Shown: positions 1 to 5,004, numbered from the stretch's first letter. The stretch is DNA of 5,253 nucleotides from Acidimicrobiales bacterium (GCA_023264135.1 JALQSZ010000124.1:1-5253), one strand, 5' to 3'. Notes: generated by a model not told the origin, from the sequence alone. Numbers and translations are program-made.

Positions 1-2
1 TC

Positions 3-212
3 AGCGATCTCACGATTCGTTCGTTTGGTGTGCTTCGCTCTGCTGACATGCCGCATGTCGAGGTGACACTGCACGAGGAAGACGCTGAGCCGGTGAACGG
101 ATCCGATGCCGTGTTCGCCGCAACCGCTGCTGCTGTGTGGTCGGCACAAGGTTGGCCAACCGATTGGCCGACGGGTCGCAGTGTCGTCGATGGCGCTCGT
201 GTGACACAGTGA
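3..212 (+). CDS. C-terminal end of a probable molybdopterin-binding oxidoreductase subunit (partial)
   Basis: This reading frame is open from the left edge and ends at TGA 210-212, so only the last 69 residues are visible. The segment contains a short hydrophobic/acidic stretch (MPHVEVTLHEED) followed by EPVNGSDAVFAATAAAVW. This resembles the end of the large molybdenum-cofactor subunits of the xanthine dehydrogenase/aldehyde oxidase/CO dehydrogenase family, where a 'P-x-V-E-V' strand is followed by an Ala-rich helix near the C terminus. That comparison is from memory and covers a weakly conserved region, so the family is tentative and the substrate cannot be read. The tail (about 20 residues, with a WPTDWPT near-repeat) is hydrophilic. 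Coding is supported by the absence of stops and the 4-nt spacing to ridA, which suggests an operon. It could equally be another enzyme's C terminus. Confidence 0.5.
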   Translation, partial: SDLTIRSFGVLRSADMPHVEVTLHEEDAEPVNGSDAVFAATAAAVWSAQGWPTDWPTGRSVVDGARVTQ

Positions 213-216
213 GTTC

Positions 217-573
217 ATGAGCACACCGATTGGTCCGTACACCCCCATCGTTCGCGCCGGTGAGTTCCTTGTGATCTCAGGGCAACTCGGATTGGTCAAC
301 GGCGAAATGATCGTCGGCGGCGTGACACACGAAACCACCCAAGCGCTCGCCAACATGGCGGCACTGCTTGAAGCCGAAGGTGCGTCGATGTCTGATGTCG
401 TGAAGACCACCGTCTTCCTTCGTCATATGCGCGACTTCGATCTCATGAATGAGGCATACGTAGCGGCGTTTGGCGATCACCGTCCCGCCCGAAGCGCATT
501 TGCTGTGGCCGAGCTCCCTCGTCTGGCACTTGTAGAGATCGAAGCATGGGCCTGGTCGCCTGCCGCGAAGTAA
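217..573 (+). CDS. ridA: RidA/YjgF/UK114-family 2-iminobutanoate/enamine deaminase
   Basis: A 118-residue protein of the RidA (YjgF/YER057c/UK114) family. These are small trimeric cytosolic proteins that hydrolyse reactive imines/enamines released by PLP enzymes, or act as accessory deaminases in catabolic pathways. Visible family marks are GPY (residues 6-8), the SGQ strand (21-23), VVKTTVFL (61-68), PARS (90-93) and VEIEAWA (106-112). Arg92 and Glu107 keep the 15-residue spacing of the E. coli RidA active-site pair Arg105/Glu120, so the fold is probably catalytic; E. coli Cys107 is Ala94 here. The N terminus is about 9 residues shorter than E. coli RidA before GPY. The ATG at 217 is the only sensible start, since an in-frame TGA lies at 202-204. 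It follows the upstream gene by 4 nt and has no clear Shine-Dalgarno sequence, suggesting translational coupling. The natural substrate is not readable; co-location with an oxidoreductase hints at a catabolic role. Confidence 0.92.
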   Translation: MSTPIGPYTPIVRAGEFLVISGQLGLVNGEMIVGGVTHETTQALANMAALLEAEGASMSDVVKTTVFLRHMRDFDLMNEAYVAAFGDHRPARSAFAVAELPRLALVEIEAWAWSPAAK

Positions 574-583
574 GGTTTCGCTC

Positions 584-751
584 ATGGCTGGCGTCGTCAT
601 CATCATCCTCGTGCTCGTGATCGCAATCCCTGTTGGGTTTCTCATGACCATGTCACTCGTTGCTGGCGTTCTGGGCTGGAGTGTCGAGGACGAGGTCGAC
701 GTGACCTACGCCGGCACCGAGGACTACGCCCTCGCCTATCCCGAAGCCTGA
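584..751 (+). CDS. Small acidic single-pass membrane protein, 55 aa, unknown function
   Basis: A short gene from ATG 584 to TGA 749-751, not recognised as a known family. Residues 3-31 are almost entirely hydrophobic (Val/Ile/Leu/Met/Gly with one Pro at 16) and form one long or kinked transmembrane helix. Residues 32-55 form a short acidic tail (Glu35, Asp36, Glu37, Asp39, Glu46, Asp47, Glu54). The protein contains no Lys, Arg or His, so the positive-inside rule gives no topology. AAGG at 572-575, overlapping the ridA stop codon, lies 8 nt before the ATG and is a good ribosome binding site. The 10-nt gap after ridA suggests the same operon. Evidence for a real gene is the binding site, the clean membrane-plus-tail architecture and the lack of a competing frame. 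No cleavable signal peptide is evident. A role as a small membrane partner is only a guess. Confidence 0.68.
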   Translation: MAGVVIIILVLVIAIPVGFLMTMSLVAGVLGWSVEDEVDVTYAGTEDYALAYPEA

Positions 752-756
752 TCGAT

Positions 757-780
757 TCTCGAGTCCTCGTTGGCTCGAGA
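757..780 (+). terminator. Possible hairpin terminator after the ridA operon
   Basis: TCTCGAG (757-763) and CTCGAGA (774-780) form a perfect 7-bp inverted repeat around a 10-nt loop, 5 nt after the stop of the 55-residue gene. No U-run follows directly, only a short ACTTTTC about 4 nt later. It could end the ridA transcript or be a chance pair of CTCGAG palindromes. Its place between a gene end and a new promoter candidate is the main support. Confidence 0.35.
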
Positions 781-809
781 TGAACTTTTCGCGCCCCCAC
801 AACTTTTCG

Positions 810-839
810 TCGACACGGAACGGCAGAGAGCAGTAGCGT
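810..839 (+). promoter_or_regulatory. Candidate promoter of the cold shock gene
   Basis: TCGACA (810-815, five of six matches to TTGACA) and TAGCGT (834-839, fits the actinobacterial TAnnnT -10) are separated by 18 bp, as expected for the housekeeping sigma factor. Transcription would begin near 846 and leave a 5' leader of about 58 nt before the cold shock ATG. This is inferred from motif spacing only. Confidence 0.5.
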
Positions 840-874
840 GCCGATTCGTTAAGAAGGTGCTGGGAAGGTGTTCC

Positions 875-898
875 GACCCCGCAGGACAGAAAGGGGTC
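875..898 (+). promoter_or_regulatory. Leader hairpin that may mask the cold shock ribosome binding site
   Basis: GACCCC (875-880) is complementary to GGGGTC (893-898), giving a 6-bp stem with a 12-nt loop. The right arm includes the GGGG of the AAGGGG ribosome binding site (891-896), which sits 7 nt before the ATG at 904. A second small stem, GGAA/TTCC (863-866 with 871-874), lies just upstream. Cold shock mRNAs in other bacteria are known to carry temperature-responsive leaders; whether this one responds is inference. Confidence 0.35.
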
Positions 899-903
899 CC
901 GGA

Positions 904-1104
904 ATGGCTGCCGGTACCGTCAAGTGGTTCAACGCTGAAAAGGGCTACGGCTTCATCTCACGTGAGGGAGGCCCCGACGTGTTCGTGCATTACAGCGCGA
1001 TCACCGGCTCGGGTTACCGCTCACTTGAAGAGGGTCAGGCCGTCGAATTCGAGGTCACCAGTGGCCCGAAGGGCGATCAGGCGCAGGACGTTCGTCCTCT
1101 CTGA
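904..1104 (+). CDS. csp: Cold shock domain protein (CspA family)
   Basis: A 66-residue single cold shock domain, the normal family length. It is a five-strand OB-fold that binds single-stranded RNA/DNA in the cytosol and acts as an RNA chaperone. Family marks are GTVKWFN (4-10), the RNP1 motif KGYGFIS (13-19), the RNP2 motif VFVHY (26-30) with flanking Asp25 and Ser31, and the C-terminal [13 protein letters not shown] typical of actinobacterial members. Trp8, Phe9, Tyr15, Phe17, Phe27, His29 and Tyr30 form the expected nucleic-acid-binding aromatic patch. An upstream in-frame ATG at 868 would add 12 Arg/Pro-rich residues. The start at 904 is preferred because it begins right before the conserved domain and has AAGGGG 7 nt ahead. 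It is monocistronic, with a promoter candidate at 810-839 and a strong terminator directly downstream. Family assignment is secure; whether it is cold-induced or constitutive cannot be read. Confidence 0.95.
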   Translation: MAAGTVKWFNAEKGYGFISREGGPDVFVHYSAITGSGYRSLEEGQAVEFEVTSGPKGDQAQDVRPL

Positions 1105-1121
1105 GACCACACCCGCTTTGC

Positions 1122-1157
1122 AAACGCGCCGCCCTTCGGGGCGGCGTGTTTCGTTTT
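1122..1157 (+). terminator. Rho-independent terminator of the cold shock gene
   Basis: The arm at 1122-1134 pairs with 1139-1151 to give a 13-bp stem, with one G-U pair and a GC-rich core GCCGCCC/GGGCGGC, closed by a TTCG tetraloop (1135-1138). The T-rich tail TTTCGTTTT runs through 1157. It begins 18 nt after the cold shock stop codon. The gene on the other side is convergent, so the stem may also block leftward transcription, although the leftward tail is poor in U. Confidence 0.88.
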
Positions 1158-1168
1158 GCTGCACGTTT

Positions 1169-1196
1169 TAAAACGCGAATCGCGAGAAACGTTTTA
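1169..1196 (-). terminator. Possible terminator at the end of the glnA2-glnR operon
   Basis: Read leftward, TAAAACG (1196-1190, containing the glnR stop codon) can pair with CGTTTTA (1175-1169), with a 14-nt loop. Inside lies a short CGCG-ATT-CGCG hairpin followed directly by TTTT. Both forms end in a U-rich stretch in the leftward transcript. The 12-bp palindrome CGTTTTAAAACG (1164-1175) overlaps it. Stems are short, so it may work together with the stronger hairpin at 1122-1151. Confidence 0.42.
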
Positions 1197-1874
1197 TGAA
1201 CCCCAACGCGATTGGCCGAAGCGATAGCCAACGCTGCGAACGGTTTGAATCAAGTTGGCGTGATGCTCACCGAGCTTGGCGCGCAAACGTCGGATATGAA
1301 CGTCGACGGTTCGCGCACCGCCGTAGTACTCATAGCCCCACACTCGACTCAGCAAGGTTTCGCGCGTGAAGACCTTGCCTGGGTTTGAGGAAAGGAACTT
1401 GAGAAGTTCGTATTCCATGTAGGTGAGATCGAGTGGAGCACCGCCGATCGCGGCCTGGTAGGTCTCAAGATTGAGCACGAGTTCGCCGTACTCAACCAAT
1501 TCCGGACGAGTACCAGCCCCGGTGTTCCAGTACAGGTGCTTGAGGCGGGCTTCGAGTTCGCGAGGGTGGAACGGTGCGAGACAGAAGTCGTCGTACAAGT
1601 CGTCGCGAAGTTCAAGATCACCGAGTTGCGTTCCGTTCACGAGAAGCAACAGCGGTTCAAGCGGAACATCTCGTTTACGTAGCGAGCGACACAGAGCAAA
1701 GGCGCGCTCGGGGTCGAGGTATGCGCAAATGATTGCGCCGCCCCATCCGCTTTCAGGTTCGATGCGCGACGCAGCAAGTTCATCGCTCGCTGCTTTCCAC
1801 GGGTAACCCGACAAGTCGAGTGCTTGCGCGAGTTCCGGTGGCGGCGGATCGGGAAAGAGAAGGATCGGTTCCAT
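1194..1874 (-). CDS. glnR: GlnR-like atypical OmpR-family response regulator of nitrogen metabolism
   Basis: A 226-residue cytosolic DNA-binding regulator. Residues 1-115 are a degenerate receiver domain; residues about 125-222 are an OmpR/PhoB winged helix. The run DLTYMEYELLKFL (149-161), VFTRETLL (168-175), VWGYEYYGGARTVDVHIRRL (178-197) and TVRSVGYRF (211-219) closely resembles Streptomyces GlnR, which activates or represses glnA and other nitrogen genes. The recognition helix is around 188-201. The receiver is unusual: the position of GlnR Asp50 is Ala51, the usual acidic pair near the N terminus is reduced to Asp9, and the conserved Lys before Pro-Phe is Ala100. It is therefore unlikely to be phosphorylated. 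ATG 1874 is chosen because the protein then begins at the first receiver strand (MEPILLF); the upstream ATG at 1943 would add residues read from the glnA2 end. It lies 5 nt after glnA2 with no clear ribosome binding site, implying coupling. No histidine kinase is adjacent. MtrA/RegX3-type identity is less likely given the YEYYGGARTVDVH signature. Confidence 0.85.
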   Translation of the reverse strand: MEPILLFPDPPPPELAQALDLSGYPWKAASDELAASRIEPESGWGGAIICAYLDPERAFALCRSLRKRDVPLEPLLLLVNGTQLGDLELRDDLYDDFCLAPFHPRELEARLKHLYWNTGAGTRPELVEYGELVLNLETYQAAIGGAPLDLTYMEYELLKFLSSNPGKVFTRETLLSRVWGYEYYGGARTVDVHIRRLRAKLGEHHANLIQTVRSVGYRFGQSRWGS

Positions 1875-1879
1875 CGTGG

Positions 1880-3214
1880 TTACCAAGCTGGGAGATACCG
1901 ATCGAGTTCGAACTGCGTGACCTGGGCTTTGTAATCGGCCCACTCAGCACGCTTATTGCGCAAGAACCATTCGAAAATGTGCTCTCCGAGCGCTTCGGCA
2001 ACGAGTTCCGAGTTCTCCATCACATCGAGCGATTCCGACAACGATTGCGGAAGCGGACGAATGCCTTCGGCGGCTCGCTGTTCAGGCGTGAGTTCAAACA
2101 CGTTGGCCGCCGCTTCGGGCGGAAGTTCGTAGCCGCCTTCGATGCCCTTCAGGCCAGCAGCGAGCATGACCGAGTAGGCGAGATACGGGTTACAGGCCGG
2201 ATCGGGAGAGCGGTATTCGATTCGAGTGGAGGACTGCTTGCCTCGCTTGGTTACCGGAACACGAACAAGGGCGGACTGGTTGTTTCGAGCCCACGTGACA
2301 TACACCGGCGCTTCGTATCCAGCGATGAGTCGCTTGTAAGAGTTCACGAGTTGATTGGTGACTGCGGTGATTTCTGGTGCGTGGTGCAACAAACCGGCAA
2401 TGAAACCGCGGGCAACCTTCGACAAACCGAAAGGATCGCCCGGTTCGTGGAAAGCGTTCTCGTCGCCTTCGAACAACGACATATGTGTATGCATGCCCGA
2501 ACCCTGCACACCAGCAAGCGGCTTCGGCATGAACGATGCAAACACGCCTTGTTCCATCGCGATCTCTTTCACGATGAGGCGGAACGTCATGATGTTGTCG
2601 GCCATCGTGAGCGCGTCGGTGTAACGAAGATCGATTTCGTGCTGACTCGGTGCATCTTCGTGGAACGAGTACTCAACCGGAATGCCCATTGCTTCGAGAA
2701 CAAGCAAGGTGCGCGTGCGCAGGTCGCTCGCAACATCGGCAGTCGTGAGGTCGAAGTACGAACCTGAATCGAGCGGAACGAGTGACTTCGATGGATCACC
2801 TTCGGCGAAGTAGAAGAACTCCATCTCGGGAGCGGTCATGAACGAAAAGCCGCGGTCGTGGGCCTTGTCGAGGTTGCGCTTGAGTACCTGACGCGGATCG
2901 CCTTCGAACGGGGTGTCGTCGTGATTGAGGATGTCGCAGAACATGCGGCCGGAGATTTCCGAACCCTTGCCCCACGGAAGAATCTCGAAGGTGTTGGGAT
3001 CGGGCTTGGCCAACACGTCCGATTCCTGCACACGACTGAAACCATCGATCACCGAACCATCGAAGTGGAGACCCTCTTCGAAGGCGTTCTCGAGTTCGGC
3101 CGGCGAAATGGCGACGGACTTGAGCTGGCCCAGCACATCGGTGAACCACAAGCGGATGAGGCGAACCCCTCGCTCTTCAACGGTCCTGAGCACGTAATCC
3201 TGCTGACGTTCCAT
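1880..3214 (-). CDS. glnA2: Type I-alpha glutamine synthetase-like ligase, GlnA2 type
   Basis: A 444-residue GS-family ligase resembling actinobacterial GlnA2 throughout, including the N terminus MERQQDYVLRTVEERG and the end DRYLPAW. It has an N-terminal beta-grasp domain (about 15-100) and a C-terminal catalytic domain (about 107-444). Metal ligands are present as Glu130, Glu132, Glu186, Glu193, His242 and Glu333; Arg295, Glu301 and Arg335 are also kept. It lacks the type I-beta insertion, and Phe373 replaces the adenylylation tyrosine, so GlnE-type control is not expected. Arg61 aligns with Bacillus GS Arg62, the feedback-inhibition residue. Against enteric GS numbering, Ser53, Asn264 and Arg339 are Val55, Gln237 and Gln313. 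Some Streptomyces paralogues of this group are reported to be gamma-glutamylpolyamine synthetases, so the acceptor may be an amine rather than ammonia. It is first in the operon with glnR; the ATG has only a weak binding site. Confidence 0.9.
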   Translation of the reverse strand: MERQQDYVLRTVEERGVRLIRLWFTDVLGQLKSVAISPAELENAFEEGLHFDGSVIDGFSRVQESDVLAKPDPNTFEILPWGKGSEISGRMFCDILNHDDTPFEGDPRQVLKRNLDKAHDRGFSFMTAPEMEFFYFAEGDPSKSLVPLDSGSYFDLTTADVASDLRTRTLLVLEAMGIPVEYSFHEDAPSQHEIDLRYTDALTMADNIMTFRLIVKEIAMEQGVFASFMPKPLAGVQGSGMHTHMSLFEGDENAFHEPGDPFGLSKVARGFIAGLLHHAPEITAVTNQLVNSYKRLIAGYEAPVYVTWARNNQSALVRVPVTKRGKQSSTRIEYRSPDPACNPYLAYSVMLAAGLKGIEGGYELPPEAAANVFELTPEQRAAEGIRPLPQSLSESLDVMENSELVAEALGEHIFEWFLRNKRAEWADYKAQVTQFELDRYLPAW

Positions 3215-3255
3215 GGCTCAAGTGTCCCACGCCGAACCCTGCGGCCCCAAGGCCG

Positions 3256-3261
3256 TTTGTA
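3256..3261 (-). promoter_or_regulatory. Candidate -10 of the glnA2-glnR operon
   Basis: Read leftward this is TACAAA, four of six matches to TATAAT. It would place the transcript start near 3249 and give a leader of about 35 nt. No good -35 hexamer is present at normal spacing. The AC repeats at 3280-3303 would lie about 31, 42 and 53 bp upstream of the start, a usual place for an activator that replaces a poor -35. Weak evidence alone. Confidence 0.35.
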
Positions 3262-3275
3262 GGGCTCAGGACCGA

Positions 3276-3303
3276 GTTCACGTTCCGTTCACAATTGGGC
3301 AAC
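3276..3303. promoter_or_regulatory. Candidate GlnR operator between glnA2 and glnA1
   Basis: GTTCAC occurs at 3276-3281 and again at 3287-3292, an 11-bp step. A third AC follows at 3302-3303, again 11 bp on. This gives AC-n9-AC-n9-AC, the spacing described for GlnR half-sites (gTnAC-n6-GaAAC; AC-n9-AC in mycobacteria). It lies in the divergent promoter region of two GS genes, one of which is co-transcribed with the GlnR-like gene. The spacing is seen directly; binding by this GlnR is inference. Confidence 0.52.
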
Positions 3304-3305
3304 AG

Positions 3306-3333
3306 TTGCGAAAAACGGGGCTGGCACGATCAT
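3306..3333 (+). promoter_or_regulatory. Candidate upstream promoter of glnA1
   Basis: TTGCGA (3306-3311) and GATCAT (3328-3333) are 16 bp apart, each with four of six consensus matches. The -35 begins 2 nt after the AC repeat at 3276-3303, a position suited to activation. If used, the leader is about 90 nt. It competes with the candidate at 3370-3375. Confidence 0.33.
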
Positions 3334-3369
3334 CTGGTCACCCCTCGGAACCACTTCGGTGCCCGCGGG

Positions 3370-3375
3370 TAGTGT
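3370..3375 (+). promoter_or_regulatory. Candidate proximal -10 of glnA1
   Basis: TAGTGT fits the actinobacterial TAnnnT pattern and would give a start near 3382 and a leader of about 48 nt. No convincing -35 lies 16-18 bp upstream. It may be a second, constitutive promoter for glnA1 or chance. Confidence 0.33.
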
Positions 3376-3419
3376 CGCCAACGATCAGCGCCCTGGATTC
3401 GACCAGTTCGCACCCCCAC

Positions 3420-3425
3420 AGGAGG
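3420..3425 (+). promoter_or_regulatory. Ribosome binding site of glnA1
   Basis: A full AGGAGG, the strongest Shine-Dalgarno sequence in the window, lies only 4 nt before the GTG at 3430. It decides the GTG start and fits a highly expressed enzyme. Confidence 0.88.
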
Positions 3426-3429
3426 AACC

Positions 3430-4854
3430 GTGCAGGAACGCACCCCCGAAGAAGTACTGAAGCTGGTGAAGGACCAAGGCTGCGAGTTCGTCGATCTTCG
3501 CTTTTCGGACCTGCCCGGCATCATGCAGCACGTCACCATTCCCGCCCATGTGCTGAGTGAGGATCACTTCACCGAGGGCCACGGTTTCGACGGCTCATCG
3601 GTTCGTGGTTTCCAGGAGATCCAGGAATCGGACATGGTGCTCATCACCGATCCGAACACCGTGTACATGGATCCGTTCATGAAGCACAAGACCGCGGTCA
3701 TCCACTGCTACGTGGCCGACCCGATCACGCACGAGAGCTACTCACGTGATCCGCGTTATGTCGCAACCAAGGCTGAGGCCTACCTCAAGACCACTGGTAT
3801 TGCCGACACCGCGTTCTTCGGTCCCGAAGCCGAGTTCTTCGTGTTCGACGATGTTCGATTCGACACGCAGCCCAACGGCTCGTTCTACATGGTCGACTCT
3901 GTCGAAGGTGAATGGAACACCGGCACCGACGAAGGTCCGAACCTTGCGTACAAGCCGCGTACCAAGCAGGGCTACTTCCCCGTTCCGCCGATGGATCACT
4001 ACCAAGATCTTCGTGGCGACATGACCCTTGCGCTTCATGGCGTTGGCATCGAAACCGAACTTCACCACCACGAGGTTGCCTCCGGTGGTCAGGGCGAAAT
4101 CGGCATCAAGTTCAACACCCTCTTGAAGATGGCTGATCAGCTCATGACCTTCAAGTACGTCTTGAAGAACGTTGCATGGCAAGCCGGCAAGTCGCTCACC
4201 TTCATGCCGAAGCCGATCTTCCAGGACAACGGTTCGGGCATGCACACCCATCAGTCGCTCTGGAACGCCGGTTCACCGTTGTTCTACGACGAGGCTGGTT
4301 ACGGCGGTCTTTCCGACATCGCTCGTTGGTACATCGGTGGTCTTCTCCACCACGCCGACGCGGTGATCGCGTTCACGAACCCCACCACCAACTCGTTCAA
4401 GCGTTTGGTGCCGGGTTACGAAGCACCGGTGAACCTTGTGTACAGCCAGCGCAACCGTTCCGCTTCGGTTCGTATTCCGCTCGCATCGCAGAGCCCGAAG
4501 GCCAAGCGCATCGAGTTCCGTTGCCCCGACTCCACCAGCAACCCGTACCTCGCCTTCTCGGCGATGATGCTCGCTGGTCTCGACGGCATTCAGAACCGCA
4601 TCGAACCGCCGGCTCCGGTCGACAAGGACCTCTACGACCTTCCGCCGGAAGAGCTCGCCAAGGTTCCGCAGGTTCCTGCAACTCTCGAAGCTGCGCTCGA
4701 CGCACTTGAAGCCGACAACGCGTTCCTTAAGGCCGGCGGTGTGTTCACCGACGATCTCATCGAAACGTGGGTCGACTACAAGCGCAAGAACGAGGTCGAT
4801 GCGATCCGTTTGCGTCCGCATCCCTACGAGTTCTCGATGTACTACGACATCTGA
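3430..4854 (+). CDS. glnA: Glutamine synthetase, type I-beta (GlnA1)
   Basis: A 474-residue GS that makes glutamine from glutamate, ammonia and ATP, expected as a cytosolic dodecamer. The length matches type I GS (E. coli 469). Residues about 15-100 form the N-terminal domain with Asp54 in FDGSS; about 107-474 are catalytic. Metal ligands are Glu133 and Glu135 (GPEAEFF), Glu215, Glu223, His272 and Glu362. Substrate and nucleotide residues Asn267, His274, Arg326, Glu331, Arg343 and Arg364 are all kept. The type I-beta insertion (about 143-190) is present. Tyr402 in DLYDLPPEE aligns with the adenylylated Tyr397 of enteric GS, so control by a GlnE adenylyltransferase is likely, though no glnE is in the window. 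The GTG start is set by AGGAGG at 3420-3425. It is divergent from glnA2-glnR and probably under GlnR. The function is secure; its 3' end is repeated downstream. Confidence 0.98.
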   Translation: MQERTPEEVLKLVKDQGCEFVDLRFSDLPGIMQHVTIPAHVLSEDHFTEGHGFDGSSVRGFQEIQESDMVLITDPNTVYMDPFMKHKTAVIHCYVADPITHESYSRDPRYVATKAEAYLKTTGIADTAFFGPEAEFFVFDDVRFDTQPNGSFYMVDSVEGEWNTGTDEGPNLAYKPRTKQGYFPVPPMDHYQDLRGDMTLALHGVGIETELHHHEVASGGQGEIGIKFNTLLKMADQLMTFKYVLKNVAWQAGKSLTFMPKPIFQDNGSGMHTHQSLWNAGSPLFYDEAGYGGLSDIARWYIGGLLHHADAVIAFTNPTTNSFKRLVPGYEAPVNLVYSQRNRSASVRIPLASQSPKAKRIEFRCPDSTSNPYLAFSAMMLAGLDGIQNRIEPPAPVDKDLYDLPPEELAKVPQVPATLEAALDALEADNAFLKAGGVFTDDLIETWVDYKRKNEVDAIRLRPHPYEFSMYYDI

Positions 4855-4920
4855 ACCTTCCGGTTCAGGGGCGCCGACTGGCGACGACATCTGACCCTCA
4901 GTCGGGTACGACATCTGAAC
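4843..4920 (+). repeat. Three copies of the glnA stop-codon sequence
   Basis: TACGACATCTGAAC is found exactly at 4843-4856, where it encodes the last residues Tyr-Asp-Ile and the stop, and at 4907-4920. A shorter copy, ACGACATCTGA, is at 4884-4894. Offsets are 40 and 24 bp, so the copies are not a regular tandem array. The copies are directly visible; a duplication of the gene end, or an RNA element, are possible origins. Confidence 0.8.
4851..4920 (+). other. Overlapping inverted repeats with alternative pairings after glnA
   Basis: CTGAACC (4851-4857) and GGTTCAG (4862-4868) form a perfect 7-bp hairpin with a TTCC loop that includes the glnA stop codon. The same GTTCAG (4863-4868) can instead pair with CTGAAC at 4915-4920, enclosing a second 7-bp stem, CCGACTG/CAGTCGG (4874-4880 with 4899-4905). 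The two uses of GTTCAG exclude each other. It may protect the mRNA 3' end, aid termination, or switch between folds. The pairings are seen; any function is inferred. Confidence 0.5.
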
Positions 4921-4944
4921 AACGTTTCACTGCATGAATCGAAC

Positions 4945-4971
4945 GAGGACCGGTCCAGTGGGCCGGTCCTC
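4945..4971 (+). terminator. Strong hairpin terminator after glnA
   Basis: GAGGACCGG (4945-4953) pairs perfectly with CCGGTCCTC (4963-4971). The stem can extend inward to about 12 bp, leaving a 3-nt AGT loop, and outward by CGAA/TTCG with one bulged C. No long U-run follows, only TT, as is common for GC-rich actinobacterial terminators. It is 90 nt after the glnA stop and separates glnA from the next gene. Confidence 0.68.
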
Positions 4972-4990
4972 TTCGCGTGCGGAGAGTCAG

Positions 4991-4996
4991 TACGGT
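4991..4996 (+). promoter_or_regulatory. Candidate -10 for a nearly leaderless lipoprotein transcript
   Basis: TACGGT fits TAnnnT and ends 8 nt before the ATG at 5005, which would put the transcript start at or next to the start codon. GGAGAG at 4997-5002 could otherwise be a ribosome binding site, but it is very close to the ATG. No clear -35 was found. Confidence 0.35.
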
Positions 4997-5004
4997 GGAG
5001 AGCG

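Noticed and set aside
868..903. Earlier ATG that would lengthen the cold shock protein by 12 residues
   Set aside because: The added residues are Arg/Pro-rich and outside the cold shock domain, while the ATG at 904 has a well-placed AAGGGG.
1875..1943. Earlier start for the GlnR-like protein within the end of glnA2
   Set aside because: The extra 23 residues do not resemble a receiver N terminus and would overlap glnA2 coding sequence; the ATG at 1874 gives the expected length.
1733..2767. Long open frame of 344 codons on the + strand opposite glnA2 and the start of glnR
   Set aside because: It lies antisense to two clearly conserved proteins, its translation resembles no family I know, and such long shadow frames are common opposite GC-rich codon patterns.
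3242..3255. CGGCC-CCAA-GGCCG inverted repeat upstream of glnA2 as a regulatory hairpin
   Set aside because: It has only 5 bp and would span the predicted transcript start, so it would probably not form whole in the mRNA.
3742..4251. Open frame of 169 codons on the - strand inside glnA1
   Set aside because: It is entirely antisense to conserved GS catalytic sequence, with no binding site or promoter of its own; treated as a shadow.
4843..4920. CRISPR-like array
   Set aside because: The three repeats are only 11-14 nt, spaced unevenly (40 and 24 bp), and one is part of the glnA coding end.
4855..5004. The glnA frame stays open after its stop codon for 50 codons and joins the lipoprotein frame, suggesting stop readthrough
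   Set aside because: The GS C terminus ends as expected at the TGA, a strong terminator lies between, a signal peptide would be buried in a fusion, and an open stretch of this length can occur by chance at this GC content.
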